36,156 nt of DNA from Bacteroidota bacterium (GTDB lineage Bacteria > Bacteroidota > Bacteroidia > Chitinophagales > Chitinophagaceae): NCBI GenBank assembly GCA_023423835.1, contig JAFAEW010000082.1, forward strand, positions 1 through 36,156, given 5' to 3'. The position numbers were made by a program, and so were the translations under genes. Position 1 is the first letter of the stretch, and every line of letters starts with the position of its first letter. The notes below the pieces were generated by a model. That model searched no databases. It saw nothing but the letters and a program-made list of their open reading frames with translations, and was not told the origin of the DNA. Of the stretch, positions 16,271 through 24,764 are shown piece by piece.

Positions 16271-18349
16271 CTATCGCTTCTTTTGTGTTTTCCTGTCCTG
16301 GTTAATGATCGGCTGCCGTTGCTTTTCTGATCCGCTGTCGGGAACCTTACGGTCGGGCTCGGTTTCAGGATCAAATGTTACTTTGCCGCTTTCCGGCGTA
16401 TTTTCAAATACGGGTGGCTTATCGGCCTCCAGTTGCTTCTGTTTCGCGAGTCTCGCCAGCTTCAGTGAATCTTGTCGTGCATACCAGTTTTTTACAGCCG
16501 AAGGAATCAGATCGGCGCCCGAAATCCTTTCTACTTCCGGTAAGCGTCTTGTTGAAATGGTATCATTCAGATATTTCTCCATCATCAGCGAGGCGATCGG
16601 CGCCGCCCAGGTAGATCCGTATCCCGCATTTTCAACCACCACGGCAATCGCTATCTTCGGATCTTCCATTGGTGCAAAAGCCACAAATAGCGAGTGGTTC
16701 TTTCCATGTGGGTTTTGAGCGGTTCCCGTTTTCGCACAGATATTGTAGCCCGGGATCTGCGCCCTCGTTGCCGTTCCCGAAGTTGTTACATCCCACATGC
16801 CGAGCTGCACGGCATCAAAGTCGGTAGCCGAAATGTTGGTCACCTGGTGCCTGATCCTGAACCGGCCGAGGAAGGATGTATCAGCCGTCGTTTGATTTTC
16901 TATACTGTCAACAAAATGCGGCGTGTAATACCATCCCTTATTGGCAATGAAACACATCGCATTGGCGAGTTGCAGCGGTGTAACGAGCATTCTGTCCTGA
17001 CCAATGCCGAGTGTAAGGATGTTGCAACTGTTCCAGCGTGCAAATCCCCCAAAATCTTTGTTGTACCGTGAAGTATCGGGAATATTTCCGGCATCTTCAC
17101 TGGGAAGATCCACCTGCAGCTTCTCACCGAGCCCGAATGCGTTCATATAATATTTCCATTTCAAATAGCCGGCCTGTGTATTTGGAAATGCCCGGTTGTC
17201 TATCGCTTTCCTGAAGACATCGCAGAAATAGGCATTGCAGGAATGCGCAATCGCAAGCCGGAGATTTGCCGCATGTCCCGGATCCTTGTGTTCACATTTT
17301 ACCCCTCTTCCACAGGCGAAATATCCGCCGCGACAAGGATAGCCGTAAGCCGGCGTAATCAATCCTTCATCCAAAGCTACCAGTGCGCCGAGCGGTTTGA
17401 AGGTACTGCCCGGAGGATATTGTCCCTTGATAGCGCGGTTCAACAAGGGACGCGCCGTATCTAAAATCAGCTTTCCAAAATTGCTTCGCCTTTCTGATCC
17501 GGTTAATAAGTTCGGATTATAAGACGGACTCGTTGCCATGGCGAGGATGCCGCCCGTTTTGGGATTGATGGCAACCGCGCTTCCTATCTTATTTCCCAAT
17601 AGCTTTTCGGCCAGTTGCTGCAATTCGATATCGAGGCTCGTGTACAAATTCCGTCCGGGAATGGCCGCCGTATCGAAGATGCCTTTTTCGTAGCTTCCCT
17701 GGATACGATTGCGGTTGTCGCGGATATAACGTTCCACACCGCGCTCTCCCATCAATACCCGTTCATAACTTCTTTCAAGCCCCGTCATGCCGGCATAATC
17801 GCCCTGCAGATAACCCTCGTCTTTATGACGCCGCAAAAACGAAGAGTCCACTTCTCCCAGGTATCCGAGTACATTTCCCGCCGAATTGAAAGGATACTTT
17901 CTTACCGGCCTTTCCTGCAAAATAAAACCCGGGAACTTATACATATTCTCATTCAGCAATGCATAGGTTTCAGGTGTAAGTAGAGCGGCAAAAGTGCTCG
18001 GTTTATAACTGCTGTTTTTAATGATCGCAGTGATGATGCGTTTGTGGTATTCGGCCGAATCAATTCCCAGGATATTACAAAGTGCGGCGGTATCGCTTCC
18101 CTTGGTTTCAATGGGCGTAACCACCAGGTCATACATGATCACATTTTCCAGAATGGCTTTTTGTTTGCGGTCATAAATGATTCCGCGATCAGGATAAACC
18201 ACCTTTCTGAAAATGGCATTATTGGCAGCCATGATCTTGTATTCCGATGAAAATAGCTGCAGATGTATCAATTGACCAATAATGATGATAAACAACGTGA
18301 GGAAGATCAACTGTATAACCCTGCTTCTGGATTGATTATATACCGGCAT
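16271..18349 (-). CDS. mrdA: Penicillin-binding protein 2 (elongasome transpeptidase)
   Basis: The protein has 692 residues. An N-terminal membrane anchor (about 11-33) is followed by a dimerisation/pedestal region (VYPDRGIIYDRK) and the transpeptidase domain. Active-site motifs are STFK (Ser315, Lys318), SCN (370-372) and KTGT (540-543). It cross-links peptidoglycan during elongation together with RodA. A Cys/His cluster (Cys339, Cys346, Cys352, His354) next to the SxN loop resembles the zinc site described in E. coli PBP2. The C-terminal tail (about 640-692) is charged, with many Lys and Pro. The mreBCD genes are not adjacent. Confidence 0.96.
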   Translation of the reverse strand: MPVYNQSRSRVIQLIFLTLFIIIIGQLIHLQLFSSEYKIMAANNAIFRKVVYPDRGIIYDRKQKAILENVIMYDLVVTPIETKGSDTAALCNILGIDSAEYHKRIITAIIKNSSYKPSTFAALLTPETYALLNENMYKFPGFILQERPVRKYPFNSAGNVLGYLGEVDSSFLRRHKDEGYLQGDYAGMTGLERSYERVLMGERGVERYIRDNRNRIQGSYEKGIFDTAAIPGRNLYTSLDIELQQLAEKLLGNKIGSAVAINPKTGGILAMATSPSYNPNLLTGSERRSNFGKLILDTARPLLNRAIKGQYPPGSTFKPLGALVALDEGLITPAYGYPCRGGYFACGRGVKCEHKDPGHAANLRLAIAHSCNAYFCDVFRKAIDNRAFPNTQAGYLKWKYYMNAFGLGEKLQVDLPSEDAGNIPDTSRYNKDFGGFARWNSCNILTLGIGQDRMLVTPLQLANAMCFIANKGWYYTPHFVDSIENQTTADTSFLGRFRIRHQVTNISATDFDAVQLGMWDVTTSGTATRAQIPGYNICAKTGTAQNPHGKNHSLFVAFAPMEDPKIAIAVVVENAGYGSTWAAPIASLMMEKYLNDTISTRRLPEVERISGADLIPSAVKNWYARQDSLKLARLAKQKQLEADKPPVFENTPESGKVTFDPETEPDRKVPDSGSEKQRQPIINQDRKTQKKR

Positions 18350-18577
18350 TTTTTATTTTGAACTAGAGGTCAGAAAGATAAGGCAAAGGTGCTGATTGTT
18401 TGCGCTGCAAATCTTATTAATTGTTCAAAATTTTATTAAAAAAGAAAGGATTTTAAGATTTTGGAGCCCGGCTGCGGTTTTTCATGGCATCGCCTGTTGC
18501 GTCGCACTCTTCAGGGTTCAGGGCAATGATCGGCTATACACGGTCCGCTGTAGCAATCGCCCGTTTTCAGATGACCG

Positions 18578-19450
18578 TCAATTCCGCTTATCCACTCCCC
18601 ACATCAGTTTGGTTCGCAGCGTGGAGAGAAAATTATTTTCACTCAAACGGAGAAGACTAACCGAAAAGGTTTCTTTTTTTATTGCTAGCTGAATGTCTTT
18701 ATCCACAATTTCCCTTCTTGCATCGAGGGCGCAAATGATCTGATCACTTCTGCCTTCAATTTCAAAGGAAATGATATTGTTATCCGGCACTACAATAGGA
18801 CGCACATTCAGATTATGTGGCGCCACCGGCGTAATCACAAAGCTCGAACTATCGGGAAAAACGATCGGGCCGTTGCAACTCATGTTGTAGCCGGTTGATC
18901 CGGTAGGCGTTGCCACGATCAGGCCATCGCTCCAGTAAGTGTTTAAAAACTCACCGTTCAGATAGGTGTGAATCTTCACCATGGGCGAAACATCCCGTTT
19001 ATGAATCGCAAATTCGTTGATGCCAAACGGCGTATCGCCAAATAACGGGATACTCGCATCAAGGTGAATCAGCGTACGTTTATCGGCAATATAGGTCCGG
19101 TTTACCAGTGCATCAACGGCTGCGGTGAGTTCGTCTTTGCTGATGCTTGCCAGAAAGCCGAGACGGCCGTAATTGATGCCGAGGATCGGGATGTTCTTAT
19201 CGCCTACCAGCGTTACCGAATCGAGGATGGTTCCATCACCGCCGAGGCTGATCAAAAAATCAACCGACTCATCAAGTTCCGATGAGTTTGAAAACACCTG
19301 CACTCCGGTCTCATCAATCCCGAGATTAAAAGCAGCCAGCGATTGCACCAACATGATGTCAACATGATTTTTCTGCAGCTCCTTTATCAATAAAACCAAC
19401 TGTCCTTTCAGATCCTGGTCAAATCCGCGACTGTAAATGGCTACTTTCAT
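18578..19450 (-). CDS. nadK: NAD kinase
   Basis: The protein has 290 residues, normal for the family. It phosphorylates NAD to NADP with ATP in the cytosol. Signatures are GGDGT (70-74, catalytic Asp72), the NE pair (Asn145, Glu146) and TPTGSTGY (181-188). The start is ATG at 19450. A TAnnTTTG element (19455-19462) sits immediately before it, which suggests a nearly leaderless mRNA. The 228 bp between its end and mrdA hold no recognisable gene. Confidence 0.96.
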   Translation of the reverse strand: MKVAIYSRGFDQDLKGQLVLLIKELQKNHVDIMLVQSLAAFNLGIDETGVQVFSNSSELDESVDFLISLGGDGTILDSVTLVGDKNIPILGINYGRLGFLASISKDELTAAVDALVNRTYIADKRTLIHLDASIPLFGDTPFGINEFAIHKRDVSPMVKIHTYLNGEFLNTYWSDGLIVATPTGSTGYNMSCNGPIVFPDSSSFVITPVAPHNLNVRPIVVPDNNIISFEIEGRSDQIICALDARREIVDKDIQLAIKKETFSVSLLRLSENNFLSTLRTKLMWGVDKRN

Positions 19451-19454
19451 CGGG

Positions 19455-19462
19455 CAAAGATA
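19455..19462 (-). promoter_or_regulatory. Promoter -7 element directly at the nadK start
   Basis: TATCTTTG on the minus strand lies only 4 nt before the ATG. If used, transcription would begin at or within a few nucleotides of the start codon. No clear -33 TTTG is present. Confidence 0.45.
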
Positions 19463-19656
19463 TATATGGTAAAATTAAGTGATTTAAATGATGGGGGCCG
19501 ACAGAATGTTTCTCCTGTTTCTATTGCATTCGGGCTGAAAATGCAGCTTTCCGGGCAGCCTTTGATCCAATCCGCGCTTTTAAAACTTTTATTTGTAAAA
19601 TTGTCGCTTATATTTAATTTTAATGAAATTATGCCCTTAAGCAGAAAGTAGTTTTT

Positions 19657-20565
19657 ATGCGCTTTACTTTTAAATTATATTCACGAAAACCTAATCCGGT
19701 AGTCTCCTTTAATTTCCATGAATCATTTTCGAAGGGTATTACCAACATCCTCCAGTCAAGATCGGCAGATTACGAGACCCTGATGGCCTCTGAAGAAGGG
19801 CACAAGCCGGATATGCTTACCGGATTTAAAGACTTCAGTTTCTCCGAAATCCATTGTCAGTTTGTATCAAAGGAAGGCCGGATGTGTGTAGCGGGAGACG
19901 ACATCAGGATTACGGTCTCTTTCCAGCTTCCGCAAAAAGCATCGGGATTTATCCGCGAAATATTCCTGAACCAAAGGTTTACCATTGGCGACGAGCAGTG
20001 GCATGCGATGTTTACCATAGCCGAAATTTATCCTTTCCGGTATTTTCTGCGAAACTCTGTTCAGGATATTAAGGTGATTACCGCTTCACCGGTAGTGGCT
20101 GAATTAAAAAAGCCGGATGGAGGAATCACTTTCATCGGTCCCGCCCATCCTGAATTTTCCGGTGTATTGCTCAGCAACTGGCGCGAAAAATATAAGAGGA
20201 TTTACGGATCCAGTCAATCGCTGCTCGACTTTCTTCCATGCGAGATCAAACCGGTTTTGCAAACTGATTCGCGGCTGAAGGTCAGGGCGATTACCGTAAA
20301 AAACGGCGATGAAAAAATCACCGTCAGAGGCCACATGAACTTTTACCTTCAACTTACGGGAACGAAAGCCGCGCTGCAACTCATTCTCAATACGGGGATC
20401 GGCTCGTATAACCATTTCGGACTCGGCTGTATCACCACCATTTTCGATCAGAAATCAAGACAGGAACTGCGACAGAAGAAGAGCAATTATTCCAAACCAA
20501 CGACAAAAGCAACTGAAGATATCACCAGTGAAATAAGCACGATATTTAAGAAATTTTCAAAATAA
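19657..20565 (+). CDS. Stand-alone Cas6-like RAMP protein
   Basis: The protein has 302 residues. It shares Cas6 landmarks with the protein encoded at 25512: MRFTFKL first strand, FSFSEIHCQF, SPVVAEL, SNWREKYKRIYG, RGHMNFYLQL, and the C-terminal glycine-rich RNA-binding loop GIGSYNHFGLG. Cas6 cuts CRISPR transcripts in repeats. The segment equivalent to the start of the locus Cas6 (NYQYPLSAAIY and the His in FLHERGY) is replaced (NFHESFSKGIT, LMASEEG), so the active site may be lost or moved. A charged 40-residue tail is added. A WYL regulator follows after 5 nt, suggesting an operon. Base composition matches the surrounding chromosome rather than the cas operon. Confidence 0.8.
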   Translation: MRFTFKLYSRKPNPVVSFNFHESFSKGITNILQSRSADYETLMASEEGHKPDMLTGFKDFSFSEIHCQFVSKEGRMCVAGDDIRITVSFQLPQKASGFIREIFLNQRFTIGDEQWHAMFTIAEIYPFRYFLRNSVQDIKVITASPVVAELKKPDGGITFIGPAHPEFSGVLLSNWREKYKRIYGSSQSLLDFLPCEIKPVLQTDSRLKVRAITVKNGDEKITVRGHMNFYLQLTGTKAALQLILNTGIGSYNHFGLGCITTIFDQKSRQELRQKKSNYSKPTTKATEDITSEISTIFKKFSK

Positions 20566-20570
20566 CGCCA

Positions 20571-21470
20571 TTGGAATATACCAAAACGCACCGTGTATTC
20601 AAATTGCTGATGCTGCTCTCAGGCATAAAGAAATACACACTCGAAGAACTGCAGGATAAAATGGAGGTGTCTGACCGTACCCTCTACCGCGATCTTTGTA
20701 CGATCGAAGAGTCCGGATTTATTATTGAAAGAACCAATGGGCGATATCGTCTTCAAACAGATTTCTCTGCTACTAAAAACCTGCAGAAGCTGCTGCATTT
20801 TTCTGAAGAAGAAGCCTGCATTTTATATGAAACGCTTTCACTGATCGAAGGCACCTCTCCCGTGAAGGAAAGGCTCGTAAGAAAATTGAACACCTTTTAT
20901 GACCTTAAGATTCTCGAACGGTTGCGGCAAAGCGATGACCTTGAGAAAGTCAAGATCATCAGCCAGTCCATGCGCAAAAAGCAGCAGGTGCTCATCCACG
21001 ATTACCGGTCTTCAAACAGCAACAGTATCCGCAACCGCAAAGTGGAGATCTTCGATTTTCTGCCCGATTACACTGCTGTCTGGCTGTTTGAACCCGAGGA
21101 TGCATGTTGCAAGCAATATAAGATCGCAAGAATGGCGCAGGTGCAGCTTTTATCGTATCCCTGGCAATGGGAAAGCCGGCACCAGGTTCCTTTTATCGAT
21201 GCTTTTCGCACTTCCGGTTCAAAACCGATAGATACGGTAGAACTGTTGTGCAATCTCCGGGCTTACAACCTTCTGATAGAAGGATATCCGCTTGCGGCAG
21301 AATTCATTACGGTAGAATCTGGCCGCTACCGTTTGAAAGCTCCGGTTGCAACCTTCGAAGGCGTCGGAAGATTTGTTTTGGGACTGGTGGAAGAGGTGGA
21401 AGTGATCGGTTCTGAAAAATTTAAAACTTTCCTGAAAAAGAGAGTTACAAAGTTTTTAGAAACAAGCTGA
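20571..21470 (+). CDS. HTH/WYL-domain transcriptional regulator
   Basis: The protein has 299 residues. It starts at TTG (20571), 5 nt after the Cas6-like stop, and no closer ATG is available. The N-terminal winged helix (YTLEELQDKMEVSDRTLYRD) is of DeoR type. The middle and C-terminal parts match WYL-domain proteins, with the usual strand AVWLFEPED replacing a canonical W-Y-L core and a C-terminal extension ending VGRFVLGLVEEVEV. WYL proteins bind nucleic acid ligands and regulate defence and CRISPR loci in several bacteria. Here the partner is the Cas6-like gene, which suggests RNA- or DNA-ligand control. The target is unknown. Confidence 0.85.
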   Translation: MEYTKTHRVFKLLMLLSGIKKYTLEELQDKMEVSDRTLYRDLCTIEESGFIIERTNGRYRLQTDFSATKNLQKLLHFSEEEACILYETLSLIEGTSPVKERLVRKLNTFYDLKILERLRQSDDLEKVKIISQSMRKKQQVLIHDYRSSNSNSIRNRKVEIFDFLPDYTAVWLFEPEDACCKQYKIARMAQVQLLSYPWQWESRHQVPFIDAFRTSGSKPIDTVELLCNLRAYNLLIEGYPLAAEFITVESGRYRLKAPVATFEGVGRFVLGLVEEVEVIGSEKFKTFLKKRVTKFLETS

Positions 21471-21595
21471 GGAATGCATTGCTCATACCGCTTCGTCATG
21501 AACCGTAAAATTCGTAATCCCGGCCTAAGCTGTTTTTCGCTCGCCTGCTGTGTAAAAATTCTTATTCATTATTTTTATTTTTTGATGGTTGTTGA

Positions 21596-21603
21596 TACAT
21601 TTG
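21596..21603 (+). promoter_or_regulatory. Promoter -7 element of the 21639 gene
   Basis: TACATTTG matches TAnnTTTG. It lies 35 nt before the ATG at 21639. This supports that start over earlier in-frame start codons from 21474, which would lie upstream of the transcript start. Confidence 0.55.
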
Positions 21604-21638
21604 AACAAAGAAATTTCACTGAAATTAAAACCGGCTTT

Positions 21639-22469
21639 ATGAAAAAAGTTTTACTCTTTTTAATCCTGTTTTGTTCGTACTTCGGCTTGCAGGCACAGGA
21701 GAAATATGATACCATTTATATGAAAAACGGCGATGTAAATATTGGTTCCATCTCCGCCATCAATGATCAGACGGTAACTTTCAATTATAAGGGAGAAACG
21801 CTTTCCTACAATTTCAAAACTTCTGATATTTCAAAAATTGTTTTTCTCAGCGGCCGCGTTCAGAATTTCGGCTCCCCGGCTCCTTCGCAAACACAGAATG
21901 CGTCTCCCGCAGCAGGGGTTGATCACCATAATAAAGTGGCGGTATTACCATTCGGTTACATCACTACACAGCAGGAAACCAATTCTGAAATGGGATACAA
22001 GGTGCAGACGGAATGCTATACCTACCTGAGTAATAAGGCAGGATCAATGGAAATTCAGGATCCGTCAACTACCAACGCCTTTTTGGGAAAGGCCGGAATA
22101 AATGTGGAAAGTCTTCGAAACTATACCAACACCGAGCTTTGCAATCTTCTCGGCGTGGAATACATCGTGCGAGGAACCGTTACCTCAAACCTGGCCAGTA
22201 CCACCACCTCGGGCAGTGCCACCTACGATGAAAAAAATAAGAATGCTTCAAACGACAAAAGCGGTAATACATCGGGCAAGACAAGCGGCAGCGTGTACAC
22301 CAGCGGATCAACGCAGCAAAATTTTAAGACGGAGGTATTGCTGGAAATCTACCAGGACAATGGTAAAAAAATATTCGGACAAGACCGCACTTCTTTCTGG
22401 AGCAGTGCCGATGCCTATAAGTCCACCATCCAGTTTTTGCTGAAGAAAAGCCCGTTATACGGCAGATAG
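21639..22469 (+). CDS. Exported CsgG/LpoB-like protein
   Basis: The protein is 276 residues from the ATG at 21639, which begins a signal peptide (MKKVLLFLILFCSYFGLQAQ). An upstream in-frame start would add about 55 residues without protein-like character. Residues about 20-75 form a small beta domain (DTIYMKNGDVNIGSISAI). The second half resembles the CsgG/LpoB fold: KVAVLPFGYITTQ, then LCNLLGVEYIVRGTV. A Ser/Gly/Thr-rich loop follows (SGNTSGKTSGSVYTSGS). This fold occurs in outer-membrane assembly factors, but there is no lipobox here. The exact role is unknown. A terminator follows at 22511-22540. Confidence 0.75.
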   Translation: MKKVLLFLILFCSYFGLQAQEKYDTIYMKNGDVNIGSISAINDQTVTFNYKGETLSYNFKTSDISKIVFLSGRVQNFGSPAPSQTQNASPAAGVDHHNKVAVLPFGYITTQQETNSEMGYKVQTECYTYLSNKAGSMEIQDPSTTNAFLGKAGINVESLRNYTNTELCNLLGVEYIVRGTVTSNLASTTTSGSATYDEKNKNASNDKSGNTSGKTSGSVYTSGSTQQNFKTEVLLEIYQDNGKKIFGQDRTSFWSSADAYKSTIQFLLKKSPLYGR

Positions 22470-22510
22470 CGTAAGCCCCTTCCCCAGGCAACCATTTTCA
22501 CCATAATAAG

Positions 22511-22540
22511 AAAACCTTCTCCTTTGAGACGGTTTTTTTT
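22511..22540 (+). terminator. Intrinsic terminator
   Basis: AAAACC pairs with GGTTTT and TCTC with GAGA around a CTTT loop, with one mismatch between the two helices. Eight T follow (22533-22540). It ends the transcript of the 21639 gene. Confidence 0.8.
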
Positions 22541-22654
22541 GATGAAGGGCGGTGGATAATTTTCGTCCGTTCGCAAAAGATTTTATTAACTTTATAGCCG
22601 GCGGCAAACCCTGCTTCGTTTCCTTCATCGTTTAATCAACTTAAATCAGCAGCC

Positions 22655-24148
22655 ATGAAAAAAATTTACATCTTCCTTTTTATCTTTTCATTGATAGCAA
22701 TGCAACCGGCAACCGGCCAAAGAAAGTTGCTCGATAAAACCTTTGGAAATAACGGGCTGGTAGTTACGCGTACAAATAATTTTAATGAAGCCTGGGGATT
22801 GGCCATTCAGAAAGATGGAAAAATAGTAATGTCGGGAGTTGATTGGAATTACAATTATTCCTCCGATCAGGGCCTTTTTTTAAGACGGTTTGAGAAGAAC
22901 GGCAGGGTTGATAAAACCTTTGGAAACGAGGGAGTAGTCATTGTTTCGCTTCCTACGAGCGGCAGCGGGTTTTCCATGACGTTGGCCGATGTGCCGGTAG
23001 CCTTGCAGGAAGATGGAAAAATAATTTTGGGCGGCGGTGATTTTTTTGTGCAGCGATACAACACCGATGGAAGTCTCGACCGCACCTTTCAACATCCTTT
23101 ATACAGCGGCTTTAGCCGTTTGAATGATCTTGCTGTACAACCCGATGGCAAAGTGATAGCCGTGGGAACGGTTGATGAATTTGCGATCGGAGGCATGCTG
23201 ATCAAAAGATTCAATGCCGATGGACGCTATGATTCCACTTTTGGGGTTGATGGAAAAATGAAAATTGAGTTTCGTTATCTCGAATCGGCTACTGCTTATG
23301 CTGTGCAGCTTCTTCCCGATGGAAGCTACCTCATTGGCGGGAAAACCGGAAGTTTCAGCCAGGTTGAAATGGCCCTCGTCAAACTGAAGAGCGACGGCCA
23401 GATTGATAAGAGTTTCGGAAATGACGGAATGGTGATAACGGTCATTCCCGATAATCCCGATACCCGGTACGGTTCAATCAACGATCTTGAATTGCAGGCC
23501 GATGGCAGGATCGTGGCCGGTGCCACTGCTCAGGGCGCCACCCGAAATTATGCAACCATTTTGAGGTATCTGCCCGATGGCCGGCTCGACAGCAGTTTCA
23601 ATGGCGTCGGTTATGTGCGGGATCCCAATGCTCAATCAAGCTGTTGGGCCGTTATCATTGACGAAAAGGGACGCATTACCGGCGGCGGCGGAACGATGAT
23701 CAGTCCTTATCCCGCCAAATTAAACCGCTATGATAAAGACGGAAAACCCAATATCTCCGTAGAAATTAATCCCGATGGAAATTGTTTTGCCCTTGCTATC
23801 CAGGATGGTAAAATCGTTGCCGCCGGATATCATCAGCCATCCTACTACATCCGGGCACTCGCAATGGGAAGATTTTCAGACGATACCGGTTTGAGCCAGC
23901 CGGTTGCAGTGCGGGAATCGGAGGTGAAAATATATCCCAATCCCGTGGTTTCCATGCTCAAGGTCGAAAGCGATGACCTCCTGCATTCAACCGTAACCAT
24001 TACAGATGTTTCGGGCAATATTCGCTATCGAAGCGAAGCGAAGGCCAATAGCCTTTCCATTAACGTTCAGCAATTTCCGAGAGGGATGTATCAGCTCAGC
24101 ATTGAAAAGCAGGGCCACATCCTCAGCCGCACATTTATGAAAGAATAA
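22655..24148 (+). CDS. Secreted delta-60 repeat protein with T9SS sorting domain
   Basis: The protein has 497 residues with a signal peptide (1-21, ending ATGQ). Repeats of about 50-60 residues each carry a DGxxDxTFGxxG-like turn, for example NGRVDKTFGNEGVV, DGRYDSTFGVDGK, DGQIDKSFGNDGMV and DGRLDSSFNGVGYV. They match delta-60 repeats and probably form a beta-propeller. The last 80 residues (from VKIYPNPVVSMLKVES to the C-terminus) are a type A T9SS sorting domain, so the protein is exported across the outer membrane and likely displayed at the surface. Its ligand or activity is unknown. Confidence 0.9.
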   Translation: MKKIYIFLFIFSLIAMQPATGQRKLLDKTFGNNGLVVTRTNNFNEAWGLAIQKDGKIVMSGVDWNYNYSSDQGLFLRRFEKNGRVDKTFGNEGVVIVSLPTSGSGFSMTLADVPVALQEDGKIILGGGDFFVQRYNTDGSLDRTFQHPLYSGFSRLNDLAVQPDGKVIAVGTVDEFAIGGMLIKRFNADGRYDSTFGVDGKMKIEFRYLESATAYAVQLLPDGSYLIGGKTGSFSQVEMALVKLKSDGQIDKSFGNDGMVITVIPDNPDTRYGSINDLELQADGRIVAGATAQGATRNYATILRYLPDGRLDSSFNGVGYVRDPNAQSSCWAVIIDEKGRITGGGGTMISPYPAKLNRYDKDGKPNISVEINPDGNCFALAIQDGKIVAAGYHQPSYYIRALAMGRFSDDTGLSQPVAVRESEVKIYPNPVVSMLKVESDDLLHSTVTITDVSGNIRYRSEAKANSLSINVQQFPRGMYQLSIEKQGHILSRTFMKE

Positions 24149-24166
24149 TCTCCTTTCCCGTTTATC

Positions 24167-24205
24167 TGCTGCCGGCCTATTGTTCCCGGCGGCATTAGGA
24201 TTTTT
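24167..24205 (+). terminator. Probable terminator of the delta-60 gene
   Basis: GCTGCCGG (24168-24175) pairs with CCGGCGGC (24186-24193), one G-U pair, with a 10-nt loop. A T run follows after 7 nt (24201-24205), so termination may be inefficient. Confidence 0.5.
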
Positions 24206-24240
24206 ACAACTTCAAAAAAATTTTTTTTCTGCTGACAGAA

Positions 24241-24266
24241 TTTGGCAGTAGGTGATTTTAGATTTG
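24241..24266 (+). promoter_or_regulatory. Promoter of a possible small RNA
   Basis: TTTG (24241-24244) and a perfect -7 TAGATTTG (24259-24266) occur together. The spacer is 14 nt, shorter than the usual 19. No ORF begins just downstream; a terminator-like hairpin lies about 80 nt further on. Confidence 0.45.
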
Positions 24267-24272
24267 TACATG

Positions 24273-24383
24273 TTAAACATTCATCCTGTTTTTCATGTTT
24301 TTGGTTTTTAGTGTGAAGACTGTTTCAACCCTTTATCCAAAATGGATGGCCGCCTGTTGAGAAACGGGCGCCATCATTTTTTT
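24273..24383 (+). ncRNA. Candidate small non-coding RNA
   Basis: In the 359-bp gap between the delta-60 and small-protein genes, a -7 element (24259-24266) is followed by about 75 nt of U-rich sequence. Then comes a GC-rich hairpin (GATGG-C-CGCC at 24345-24354 with GGCGCCATC ending 24375) and seven T (24377-24383). Promoter plus terminator with no ORF predicts a transcript of about 110 nt. The hairpin could instead be a distal terminator or part of a 5' leader for the genes downstream. The family is not recognised. Confidence 0.4.
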
Positions 24384-24507
24384 GAATTCAATCGCTTAAT
24401 AGCGGAAGCCCTCGCAAGCCGCCGTTGGAATTTAGAAACCGAGGCACGACAAACAGCGTCCGTTTTACACCCGTTTGTATCCACTTTTTTAAAATAAATC
24501 AACCAGA

Positions 24508-24735
24508 ATGAAAGAAGAAAAATCACAACTGAAGGGCCGGCCGCAAAAGGTAACCTGGGAACAGCTTTTAGCAATTTCCCAACGGTCGCTCGACAAGGCA
24601 GGAATAAAGGTGAAGGCTACAAGATTCTATCCTGATGATAATGGAAGAAAGGAAATCATTTTTTTGAAAAACCCGGTCAGCATAAACGGATTGTCTAAGA
24701 AGTCCGGTGATAAATCCGCCGGGGAAGAAAATTAA
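24508..24735 (+). CDS. Small hydrophilic protein of unknown function
   Basis: This 75-residue protein is rich in Lys and Glu, with no signal peptide or membrane segment. It has a predicted helix VTWEQLLAISQRSLDKAGIK and then a beta-like segment ATRFYPDDNGRKEIIF. No known domain is recognised. It precedes the vWA gene by 29 nt on the same strand, so the two are probably co-transcribed. No strong Shine-Dalgarno site is seen, which is usual in this phylum. Being short, it could still be a chance frame. Confidence 0.6.
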   Translation: MKEEKSQLKGRPQKVTWEQLLAISQRSLDKAGIKVKATRFYPDDNGRKEIIFLKNPVSINGLSKKSGDKSAGEEN

Positions 24736-24764
24736 AACCATTCATAACTATAAAGCTTTAAACC

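Noticed and set aside
16170..16718. A 182-residue plus-strand frame
   Set aside because: It lies antisense to the 3' end of mrdA and the start of rodA, which have complete family motifs.
18350..18577. A possible gene in the nadK-mrdA gap
   Set aside because: The only frame of any length is antisense to the nadK end and has no protein-like character. I see nothing else in the gap.
18699..18708. A TTATCCACA DnaA box, considered with rpmH as a sign of a nearby origin
   Set aside because: It is a single copy inside nadK, 18 kb from rpmH, with no box cluster, dnaA or dnaN in the window.
19466..19651. A 61-residue frame upstream of the Cas6-like gene
   Set aside because: It has no recognisable features and lies in the promoter region between divergent nadK and the Cas6-like gene.
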